A stretch of 5,279 nucleotides of DNA from Azohydromonas lata NBRC 102462. Lineage in GTDB: Bacteria > Pseudomonadota > Gammaproteobacteria > Burkholderiales > Burkholderiaceae_C. Position numbers and translations under genes: made by a program. Below the pieces are notes generated by a model, which was not told the DNA's origin, did not search any database, and was given only the letters and a program-made list of their open reading frames with translations. Positions 1 through 4,719 of the stretch are shown here, piece by piece (within the stretch, counting starts at the first letter, position 1; each line of letters starts with the position of its first letter). The DNA lies in the NCBI GenBank assembly GCA_945878385.1, contig CAMCTE010000195.1, positions 1 through 5,279 on the forward strand. The letters are read 5' to 3'.

Positions 1-1
1 T

Positions 2-187
2 GCGCTGCGGCGCCTGGCGCGGGACCTCAAGAGCCTCACCGGGCTGCTCGACCGACTCGACCGCTATGCCCTTCAGCACCAGCGGCCGCTGACCGTGCCG
101 CTGCTGCGGCAGATGCTGGACGAAGAACAGGGCCTGCCGCCGCAGCAGATGCCCACCGGCAGCGATGCCCCACAAGATTTGACATGA
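2..187 (+). CDS. hda: DnaA regulatory inactivator Hda, C-terminal part (5' end outside window)
   Basis: The reading frame is open from base 2 and ends with TGA at 185-187, giving 61 residues of a C-terminus. The peptide contains RDLKSLTGLLDRLDR followed by a QRPLTVPLLRQML segment, the usual end of the AAA+ lid helices of Hda, which matches the E. coli pattern RDxxxLxxxLDxLDRxSxxxxRxLTxPxxKExL. Hda is a DnaA-like AAA+ protein that, with the DNA-loaded sliding clamp, stimulates ATP hydrolysis by DnaA and so prevents re-initiation of replication. The nucleotide-binding motifs and clamp-binding N-terminus lie before the window. A short Gln/Pro-rich tail (about 20 residues) extends beyond the usual end. 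Its stop overlaps the next start as ATGA. DnaA itself is less likely, because no domain IV DNA-binding signature follows. Confidence 0.82.
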   Translation, partial: ALRRLARDLKSLTGLLDRLDRYALQHQRPLTVPLLRQMLDEEQGLPPQQMPTGSDAPQDLT

Positions 188-858
188 ACCTCACCCTCTT
201 CGATCTCGACGGCACCCTCATCGAGACCGACAGCGACCACGCCTTCGGCGACTTCCTCGTGCAAAACGGCTGGGTCGACCCGGTCGCGTTCAAGCAGCGC
301 AACGATGCCTTCTACGCCGACTACCAGGCCGGCTGCCTGGATTTGCCGGCCTATGTGGCCTTCGCCACTTCGGGTTGGCGCCATCGGCCGCTGGAAGAAG
401 CCCACGCCCTGCGCGAACGCTTCATGGCCGAAGTCATGCAGCCGGCCCTGCGCGACACGGCGCGGCAGTTGGTGCAACGCCACCTGGAGGCGGGCGACCT
501 CGTGGCCATCGTCACCGCCACCAATGAATTCGTGACCGAACCCATTGCGCGCGCCTTTGGGGTGCCGCATCTGATCGCGCTGCAGCTCGAGCGCGACGGG
601 CAAGGCCGTGCCACCGGCGCCATCCGGGGCATGCCCACCTTTCGAGAAGGCAAGATCGGGCGCGTCAACGATTGGCTGGCGGACATCGGTCATGCACAGG
701 GCCGAGACGCCTTCGATCAAGTCACCGTCTACAGCGACTCCATCAACGACCTGCCGCTGCTCGAATGGGCCACCCACCCGGTGGCCACCAACCCCGCTGC
801 GTCGCTGGCCGACGTTGCCCAACAGCGAGGCTGGCCCATACTCCAGCTCTTCACATGA
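184..858 (+). CDS. HAD superfamily subfamily IB phosphatase (SerB-like)
   Basis: This is a complete 224-residue cytoplasmic hydrolase. All four HAD motifs are visible. Motif I is DLDGT at residues 7-11, with D7 the expected nucleophile and D9 the general acid. Motif II is T111 in VAIVTATNEF. Motif III is K157 in REGKIGR. Motif IV is YSDSINDLPLL from residue 183, with D185 and D189 as magnesium ligands. The helical cap between motifs I and II (about residues 15-100) is the subfamily IB type found in phosphoserine phosphatase-like enzymes, and the length fits that family. The substrate cannot be read from sequence; relatives are variously annotated as generic HAD-IB hydrolases, phosphoserine phosphatase-like or histidinol-phosphatase-like. 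The ATG at 184 overlaps the hda stop (ATGA) and has no clear Shine-Dalgarno sequence, so translation probably depends on ribosomes finishing hda. Its own stop overlaps the pcnB start in the same way. Confidence 0.88.
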   Translation: MNLTLFDLDGTLIETDSDHAFGDFLVQNGWVDPVAFKQRNDAFYADYQAGCLDLPAYVAFATSGWRHRPLEEAHALRERFMAEVMQPALRDTARQLVQRHLEAGDLVAIVTATNEFVTEPIARAFGVPHLIALQLERDGQGRATGAIRGMPTFREGKIGRVNDWLADIGHAQGRDAFDQVTVYSDSINDLPLLEWATHPVATNPAASLADVAQQRGWPILQLFT

Positions 859-2510
859 TCAAGCGCTTCATCAACAAACTGCTCGGCAAGACAGAACCTG
901 CGGCGGTCGGCGGCATCCCGCGCGGCAAGCGCGTGGAAATCTCCGCCCAGGAGCATGGCATCGACCCCGCGCTCGTGGACGAGCGCGCCGTCAATGTCGT
1001 CACCACCCTCAAGAACGCCGGATTCGAGGCCTATGTGGTGGGTGGAGCGGTGCGCGACCTGCTGGTGGGCCGCCGCCCCAAAGACTTCGATGTGGCCACC
1101 AACGCTACCCCCGAACAGGTCAAGTCCCTGTTCCGCCGCGCCTTCATCATCGGCCGACGCTTTCGGATCGTGCATGTGATCTACGGCCGCGGCCGAGACC
1201 ACGAAGTGATTGAGGTGTCCACCTTCCGCGCCTTCCTGGACGCAGCGGCAGCCGACCAGGTGGACGGCAACGAGCGCACCGCCAAGAGCGAGCTCGCCGG
1301 CAAGAGCCACGCAGTGGACGCCAGCGGCCGGGTGCTTCGGGACAATGTCTGGGGCCCTCAGATCGAAGACGCCGCGCGGCGCGACTTCACCATCAACGCC
1401 ATGTATTACGACCCGGTTTCGCGGGTGGTGGTGGACTACCACGGCGGCCTGGCCGATGTGCGCGCCCGCGTACTGCGCATGATTGGTGATCCGGCCACGC
1501 GCTACCGTGAAGACCCGGTGCGCCTGTTGCGCGTGGCGCGCTTTGCCGCCAAGCTGGGCTTTGACATCGAGAAGGCCACGGCCAAGCCGATGAAGGCTAC
1601 GACGGCCTTGTTGGCCAATGTGCCCGCCTCGCGTCTGTTCGACGAGATGATCAAGCTTTTGCAGACCGGGCACGCATTGGCCAGCATCGAGGCGGTGCGG
1701 CGCTTTGAATTGCACGGTGTGTTCCCCATTCTGGATGTGGCCCTGGGCCACCCTGTGGGCTCCCCTGCCGCCCGCTTCGTGGAACTGGCTTTGGCCGACA
1801 CCGACCGCCGTGTGGGCGAGGACAAACCGGTGGCGCCCAGCTTCCTGCTGGCCTGCCTGCTGTGGGACGAGGCGCGGCTGCGCTGGCAGGCCTTGCGGGC
1901 CGACGGCGTGCCGGTGGTGCCGGCCTTGCAGCAGGCCATTGATGCGGTGTTTGATGAGCGCATCGGCGACATCTCAGGCCGCGGCAAGCTGGCCGCCGAC
2001 ATGCGCGAGATCTGGCTGATGCAGCCGCGTTTTGACCGCCGCAGCGGCAGCGGCCCGGCCTCACTGGTCGAGCAACCGCGCTTCCGCGCAGCCTTCGATT
2101 TCCTGCGTTTGCGTGCCGATGTGGACGAAGTGTCCGTGGAATTGGCCGAGTGGTGGGAAGACTACTCGCTGGGCACCGATGAAGAACGCGAAGCCCTGAT
2201 GGCAGCCGTCAAGCCCCAGGGCGGTGCGCGCAGGGTCAAGACCGCCAAGGCCGAGGCCACCGCAAGCGCGCAGGGTTCGGCAAGGGCTGCGGCTGGTGAC
2301 AACTCCCCACAGGCCCGCACCCGATCTGGCGCGGTAAGCCCAGAAGGTGAGGGCGCTGGTGAAGGTTGGTCAGGCGGTGAGGGCGGTGAAGGAGGCGAGG
2401 GCGGCGAGGGCGCTGCACCCCGCAAGCGCCGCCGCCGTCGGCGTCGCTCGGGTGAGGGGGGCGGTGGTGGCACCGGTGGTGCAGGCCCTGCAGGTGACGC
2501 CGCTCACTGA
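855..2510 (+). CDS. pcnB: Poly(A) polymerase I
   Basis: This 551-residue protein adds poly(A) tails to RNA 3' ends, marking them for degradation. The class II nucleotidyltransferase core is clear: GGAVRDLL from residue 63, the metal-binding pair D77/D79 in KDFDVATNAT, EVSTFR at 120-125, RRDFTINAM at 175-183 and RYREDPVRLLRVARFAAKL from 216. The stretch IIGRRFRIVHV at 98-108 fits the signature reported to separate bacterial poly(A) polymerases from CCA-adding enzymes, so I call PAP rather than tRNA nucleotidyltransferase. After the helical neck/body (about 230-440) comes a low-complexity tail: Ala-rich, then four GGE repeats (507-518), then an RK plus seven-Arg run (523-531) and a Gly-rich end. 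This makes it nearly 100 residues longer than the E. coli enzyme. A basic C-terminus for RNA contact is common in the family. The ATG at 855 was chosen because it forms ATGA with the HAD stop and gives a MIKRFINKLL start; an in-frame opening further upstream lies inside the HAD gene. Confidence 0.95.
   Translation: MIKRFINKLLGKTEPAAVGGIPRGKRVEISAQEHGIDPALVDERAVNVVTTLKNAGFEAYVVGGAVRDLLVGRRPKDFDVATNATPEQVKSLFRRAFIIGRRFRIVHVIYGRGRDHEVIEVSTFRAFLDAAAADQVDGNERTAKSELAGKSHAVDASGRVLRDNVWGPQIEDAARRDFTINAMYYDPVSRVVVDYHGGLADVRARVLRMIGDPATRYREDPVRLLRVARFAAKLGFDIEKATAKPMKATTALLANVPASRLFDEMIKLLQTGHALASIEAVRRFELHGVFPILDVALGHPVGSPAARFVELALADTDRRVGEDKPVAPSFLLACLLWDEARLRWQALRADGVPVVPALQQAIDAVFDERIGDISGRGKLAADMREIWLMQPRFDRRSGSGPASLVEQPRFRAAFDFLRLRADVDEVSVELAEWWEDYSLGTDEEREALMAAVKPQGGARRVKTAKAEATASAQGSARAAAGDNSPQARTRSGAVSPEGEGAGEGWSGGEGGEGGEGGEGAAPRKRRRRRRRSGEGGGGGTGGAGPAGDAAH
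2373..2408 (+). repeat. In-frame 9-base repeat encoding (Gly-Gly-Glu)x4 in the pcnB tail
   Basis: Four consecutive nine-base units each encode Gly-Gly-Glu (residues 507-518 of PcnB). The units differ at synonymous positions (GGC/GGT/GGA, GAG/GAA), so this is an imperfect tandem repeat at the DNA level. It is an acidic, flexible stretch just before the arginine run. Copy number could plausibly vary between strains without breaking the frame. Confidence 0.8.
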
Positions 2511-3036
2511 ACAAGCCGTGGTGGGCCTGGGGTCAAACCTGGGCGATGCGCGGGGCCATCTGTTGGCGGCCCTGGAGGGCCTAGGCCGGCTTCACGACCG
2601 CCTGGGACTTCGGCTGGTGGGCGTCTCACCGCTGTACCGGACAGCGCCGTGGCAAACCGAAGGCCCGGATTTCCTCAACGCGGTGGCGGTGCTGGAAGGC
2701 GCCGGTGACGAGCAGGCACCGCAGCGGTTGCTGAGCACCTTGCTCGAACTGGAGCGCACGCAGGGCCGTGAGCGCCCGTTTCGCTACGCGCCGCGAACGC
2801 TGGACCTGGACCTGATTCTGTTCGGTCAGCGTGTGATGGATACCGCTGCTCTGCAGTTGCCTCATCCACGCGCCCTGCAGCGGGCCTTCGTGCTGCAGCC
2901 CTTGCTGGACTTGGCCCCCCACATGGAATGGCCAGGCTTGGGATGCCTCTGGCGCCACCACCTGGACAATTTGCACGACCCCGCACCGCAGCCCTTGGAC
3001 GACCCGGACTGGCCCGCATTACCGATGAAGCGCTGA
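2494..3036 (+). CDS. folK: 2-amino-4-hydroxy-6-hydroxymethyldihydropteridine pyrophosphokinase (HPPK)
   Basis: The enzyme transfers pyrophosphate from ATP to 6-hydroxymethyl-dihydropterin, the step before dihydropteroate synthase in folate synthesis. From the chosen start it has 180 residues (E. coli: 159). Visible motifs are GLGSNLGD at 11-18, SPLYRTAPW at 45-53, GPDFLNAVAVLE at 57-68 and the HPPK signature RYAPRTLDLDLILF at 97-110, with D104/D106 as the expected magnesium ligands. PHPRALQRAFVLQPLLDLAP follows, as is usual. No ATG exists near the true N-terminus. GTG at 2494 gives seven residues before the first strand and has a weak AGG eight bases upstream. GTG at 2476/2479 and at 2518 are alternatives; 2518 would leave almost nothing before the GLGSN strand. 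With 2494 it overlaps pcnB by 17 bases, consistent with coupling. pcnB-folK adjacency is also found in E. coli. The start is less certain than the gene. Confidence 0.93.
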   Translation: MTPLTEQAVVGLGSNLGDARGHLLAALEGLGRLHDRLGLRLVGVSPLYRTAPWQTEGPDFLNAVAVLEGAGDEQAPQRLLSTLLELERTQGRERPFRYAPRTLDLDLILFGQRVMDTAALQLPHPRALQRAFVLQPLLDLAPHMEWPGLGCLWRHHLDNLHDPAPQPLDDPDWPALPMKR

Positions 3037-3060
3037 CCGCGCGCAGGTTGGACAGTCTGG

Positions 3061-3552
3061 TCAGGTGCCCAACAGAGACTCGAAGATCCGCTGCCCCACG
3101 AAGGCCACGGTGGCCATGAGGGCCGTGGCGCCCAGCATCAGCGCCAGGATCACGCCCAGCACCGGCCCCCAGGCCGTGGGCAGCACGCCCAGTTGCGGGT
3201 GGTGGCGCTCGGCCCATCGTTCATCGGGTGTGAGCCCGTGCACGATGGCCGCCAACATGGCCGCGCTCACCGTCATGCCCAACAGGGGCAATAAAAAGGT
3301 GGCCGGCGCGTCGTCCACGCCCAGGCTGCGGATGCGCTGCAGGCCCATCAGGCCGATGAAGGCGGCCGCCGCATGCAGCCATCCCCAGGGGTCGGTCATG
3401 CCGCGCAAGTAAAAGCGGTGCAGTCCGAAGAACCCACCCAGCACGGCCGCCCAGGTGGTCAGGGTCTTGGAGCGGGGGGGCGCCGAAGGCGCTGGCACGG
3501 TGCCGTCGGCCGGCGCGGCCTGCATGGTTTGTCGTTCTTCCACGCCGCTCAT
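3061..3552 (-). CDS. Small TM2-like multi-pass membrane protein of unknown function
   Basis: This 163-residue protein has a Pro/Ala-rich, probably disordered N-terminus (1-28) and then four hydrophobic segments at about 31-49, 56-72, 85-107 and 129-152. The first carries LGGFFGLHRFYLRG at 38-51, close to the G-x-F-G-x-H-R-F-Y-L-G motif of TM2-domain proteins, and is followed by a PWGWLH segment. It is therefore probably an inner-membrane protein; the function of most bacterial TM2-like proteins is unknown and I do not assign one. The ATG at 3552 was chosen because it forms ATGA with the upstream acetyltransferase stop and has a near-perfect GGAGGTG ribosome binding site five to six bases before it. 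A longer in-frame opening exists but lies inside the acetyltransferase gene. Downstream it converges on folK, with 24 bases between the two stops. Confidence 0.75.
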   Translation of the reverse strand: MSGVEERQTMQAAPADGTVPAPSAPPRSKTLTTWAAVLGGFFGLHRFYLRGMTDPWGWLHAAAAFIGLMGLQRIRSLGVDDAPATFLLPLLGMTVSAAMLAAIVHGLTPDERWAERHHPQLGVLPTAWGPVLGVILALMLGATALMATVAFVGQRIFESLLGT

Positions 3553-4103
3553 TTCACACCTCCGGGGCCGGCCTCGCTGTGGGCGCCGGGGCCCAATGCA
3601 CGCTGCATCAGCACCACATCCAACCAACGGCCAAATTTCCAGCCGGAGTGCTTGAGCACCCCGGTGTGCTCGAAGCCGCAGGCCTGGTGCACCCCGATGG
3701 AAGCAGCGTTGTCTGAATCCCCGATGACGGCCAGCATCTGTCGAGCCCCCAGCGCCGTGCAGCGCGCCACCAGTTCGGCCAACAGCAGCCGACCCAGCCC
3801 CTGGCCCTGGGCCTGGGGAGACAGGTAGATCGAATCCTCAAGAAAGAAGCGGTAGGCCGGGCGAGGCCGGAATGCATTGGCATAGGCATAGCCCAACACT
3901 TGACCGTTGCGCTCGGCCACCAGCCAGGGCAGGCCCTTGGCGCACACATCGGCATGGCGGCGCTGCACATCTTCCTCCGAGGGCGCGTCCAGTTCAAAGG
4001 TGCCGGTGCCGTGCAGCACCGCATGGGCATAGATGGCGGCTACCGCGGGAATGTCGGCAGGCTGGCAGGGGCGGATCAGGGCCACGAGGGCGGCTTCGGT
4101 CAT
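3549..4103 (-). CDS. GNAT family N-acetyltransferase, phosphinothricin/methionine sulfoximine type
   Basis: This is a 184-residue cytoplasmic enzyme expected to move an acetyl group from acetyl-CoA to the amino group of a small substrate. It follows the Pat/Bar/MddA subfamily closely: IRPCQPADIPAVAAIYAHAV near the start, GTGTFE at 32-37, LVAERNGQVLGYAYA at 61-75, FRPRPAYRF at 78-86, LEDSIY at 88-93 (E89 aligns with the glutamate usually treated as catalytic), the acetyl-CoA loop QGQGLG at 99-104, DNAASIGVHQACGFEHTG at 131-148 and SGWKFGRWLDVVLMQ at 153-167. Chromosomal relatives act on methionine sulfoximine, methionine sulfone or phosphinothricin-like compounds, but the real substrate here is unknown. 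The ATG at 4103 gives the normal family length; the open frame upstream continues past the divergent promoter without similarity. No good Shine-Dalgarno precedes it. The last ~13 residues (Gly/Pro-rich) form an extra tail. The stop overlaps the next start as ATGA. Confidence 0.88.
   Translation of the reverse strand: MTEAALVALIRPCQPADIPAVAAIYAHAVLHGTGTFELDAPSEEDVQRRHADVCAKGLPWLVAERNGQVLGYAYANAFRPRPAYRFFLEDSIYLSPQAQGQGLGRLLLAELVARCTALGARQMLAVIGDSDNAASIGVHQACGFEHTGVLKHSGWKFGRWLDVVLMQRALGPGAHSEAGPGGVK
3557..3563 (-). promoter_or_regulatory. Strong Shine-Dalgarno for the TM2-like gene
   Basis: Read on the minus strand this is GGAGGTG, a match to the 16S anti-Shine-Dalgarno, placed about five bases before the ATG at 3552. 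It lies within the last codons of the acetyltransferase gene (encoding part of its Gly-Gly-Val end). It decides the start of the membrane protein and suggests the gene can load its own ribosomes despite the ATGA coupling. Confidence 0.85.
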
Positions 4104-4132
4104 GGGCGGTGCATCAATGGAACTCAGAGCCC

Positions 4133-4138
4133 TATAAT
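4133..4138 (+). promoter_or_regulatory. Predicted -10 box of the rpsP operon promoter
   Basis: TATAAT is a perfect sigma-70 -10 hexamer in otherwise GC-rich DNA, between the divergent acetyltransferase and rpsP. No good -35 lies 16-18 bases upstream (best about TGCATC at 4110-4115), so it may rely on an activator or on the strong -10. Transcription would start near 4144-4146, giving an rpsP leader of about 150 bases. Confidence 0.6.
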
Positions 4139-4139
4139 A
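4134..4139 (-). promoter_or_regulatory. Possible -10 box for the divergent acetyltransferase gene
   Basis: Read on the minus strand this is TATTAT, five of six matches to the -10 consensus, and it overlaps the plus-strand TATAAT. It would place a transcript start around 4127, about 24 bases before the acetyltransferase ATG. The -35 match is poor, so this is tentative. Confidence 0.35.
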
Positions 4140-4169
4140 GAAGGCTTTGGTGAACGACCCACGGGCGGG

Positions 4170-4181
4170 GCTGCATGCAGC
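4170..4181. repeat. 12-base perfect palindrome in the rpsP leader
   Basis: GCTGCATGCAGC reads the same on both strands. It lies about 25 bases downstream of the predicted transcript start. It could be a dimeric repressor half-site pair or the base of an RNA fold; nothing in the window tells which. GC-rich palindromes of this size can also arise by chance. Confidence 0.4.
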
Positions 4182-4216
4182 TGCGCCTTCAAGGGTGTAT
4201 CTACGGTCACCGCCGC

Positions 4217-4236
4217 GGCCCCGGTTTTCCGGGGCC
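4217..4236 (+). promoter_or_regulatory. Perfect 8-bp GC hairpin with TTTT loop in the rpsP leader
   Basis: GGCCCCGG, a four-T loop and CCGGGGCC form an all-GC stem without mismatch, ending 61 bases before the rpsP ATG. No T-tract follows (CATCC), so it is not a canonical terminator. It should be very stable in RNA and may protect the 5' end of the mRNA, pause RNA polymerase or bind a regulator such as a ribosomal protein; the last is inference only. Confidence 0.6.
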
Positions 4237-4286
4237 ATCCAGCCCGGGTTCGATGAGTGTCTCCTTCGAATCTGCGCACTGTGCTC

Positions 4287-4291
4287 AAGGA
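4287..4291 (+). promoter_or_regulatory. Shine-Dalgarno of rpsP
   Basis: AAGGA lies six bases before the ATG at 4298. It decides the rpsP start, because two further in-frame ATGs (4175 and 4253) lie upstream with no stop between them and rpsP. Together with the conserved S16 N-terminus it makes 4298 the convincing start. Confidence 0.85.
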
Positions 4292-4297
4292 ATTCCT

Positions 4298-4552
4298 ATG
4301 GTCGTCATTCGACTGGCTCGTGGCGGCGCCAAGAAGCGCCCCTTCTACAACATCGTCGTGGCCGATTCGCGCAATCGTCGCGATGGTCGCTTCATCGAAC
4401 GCGTGGGTTTCTACAACCCCGTGGCCTCCGGCGCTGCCGAAGGCCTGCGTGTTTCGATGGACCGCATCACCTATTGGGCGGGCGTGGGCGCTCAGCTTTC
4501 ACCGGCGGTGACCCGCCTGGTGGATGTGGCCCGCAAGTCGGCCCAGGCCTGA
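4298..4552 (+). CDS. rpsP: 30S ribosomal protein S16
   Basis: This 84-residue small-subunit protein binds 16S rRNA in the body of the 30S particle and is needed for its assembly. The start MVVIRLARGGAKKRPFYNIV, the VADSRNRRDGRFIERVGFYNP block at 21-41 and the later RVSMDRITYWAGVGAQLSPAV block are the standard S16 signature, and the length is typical. The protein is basic, as expected. The start is supported by AAGGA six bases upstream. It is the first gene of the rpsP-rimM-trmD order (normally followed by rplS, which would lie beyond the window). A promoter-like TATAAT lies about 160 bases upstream of the ATG, and an intrinsic terminator follows 50 bases after the stop, so much of the transcription may end right after this gene. 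Confidence 0.97.
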   Translation: MVVIRLARGGAKKRPFYNIVVADSRNRRDGRFIERVGFYNPVASGAAEGLRVSMDRITYWAGVGAQLSPAVTRLVDVARKSAQA

Positions 4553-4566
4553 ACGCTGCTGCCGCC

Positions 4567-4585
4567 GCCCGGATGAGTGCCGGGC
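4567..4585 (+). promoter_or_regulatory. 6-bp GC hairpin just after rpsP
   Basis: GCCCGG, a seven-base loop (ATGAGTG) and CCGGGC form a perfect stem 14 bases after the rpsP stop. There is no T-tract, so it is probably an RNA stability or 3'-end processing element rather than a terminator. It sits directly upstream of the intrinsic terminator, so an rpsP mRNA ending there would carry two 3' hairpins. Confidence 0.45.
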
Positions 4586-4601
4586 CGGTCGGCAACCGCA
4601 T

Positions 4602-4638
4602 GCCCCGCGCACCCCTGGTGTTCGGGGCTTCTTTTTTT
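4602..4638 (+). terminator. Intrinsic terminator/attenuator between rpsP and rimM
   Basis: GCCCCG at 4602-4607 pairs with CGGGGC at 4623-4628. Inside it CACC (4610-4613) pairs with GGTG (4617-4620) around a three-base loop, with one mismatch and one G-U pair between the two stems. The hairpin is followed at once by TTC and seven Ts (4632-4638). This is the classic form of a Rho-independent terminator. It lies inside the rpsP-rimM-trmD order, so it probably acts as a partial terminator. Confidence 0.85.
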
Positions 4639-4645
4639 CTGCGCA

Positions 4646-4719
4646 CCCACCTCCATCGCTGCCATGGCTGCTGAAACCCTGAACGAAAACACCTGGCCCG
4701 ATGACGCCGTGGAGGTGGG
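4646..4719 (+). promoter_or_regulatory. Predicted long-range mRNA helix enclosing the rimM start
   Basis: CCCACCTCCA at 4646-4655 is the exact reverse complement of TGGAGGTGGG at 4710-4719, with one further G-U pair possible. The first arm lies 9-18 bases before the rimM ATG, where a Shine-Dalgarno would be; the second covers codons 16-19. The ATG is in the enclosed loop. No Shine-Dalgarno is visible for rimM. The pairing is seen in the sequence; its formation and effect are inference. Confidence 0.5.

Noticed and set aside
73..822. 249-residue minus-strand open frame opposite the HAD gene
   Set aside because: The plus strand encodes all four HAD motifs. The minus-strand product has no domain signature and is explained by codon bias.
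729..1751. Long open frame on the minus strand (340 residues) opposite the 3' end of HAD and most of pcnB
   Set aside because: It lies wholly opposite genes with clear conserved domains. Its His/Gly/Val-rich composition is typical of an antisense frame in GC-rich DNA, and it shows no recognisable motif.
2347..2493. N-terminal extension of FolK from ATG 2347
   Set aside because: The added residues come from the out-of-frame low-complexity tail of pcnB, are Ala/Val/Arg-rich and precede the conserved HPPK start without similarity.
855..2510. CCA-adding tRNA nucleotidyltransferase as an alternative for pcnB
   Set aside because: The IIGRRFRIVHV signature, the extended basic C-terminus and the folK neighbour all fit poly(A) polymerase I, and no HD domain is seen.
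3030..3042. Possible bidirectional terminator between folK and the convergent TM2-like gene
   Set aside because: Only a 4-bp GCGC stem with a five-base loop and no T-tract on either strand. The convergent genes may use Rho or another downstream site.
4175..4297. Possible longer S16 with 41 extra N-terminal residues (in-frame ATGs at 4175 and 4253)
   Set aside because: S16 proteins begin directly with MVxIRLxR, the AAGGA site fits only the ATG at 4298, and the extension would be encoded through the leader hairpin.
4288..4297. AGGAATTCCT palindrome overlapping the rpsP Shine-Dalgarno
   Set aside because: A ten-base perfect palindrome cannot fold as a hairpin without a loop. It contains an ordinary GAATTC and is most simply a by-product of the AAGGA site.
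4577..4663. RimM start at GTG 4577
   Set aside because: It would place coding sequence through the intrinsic terminator and T-tract, adds 29 unconserved residues and has no binding site.
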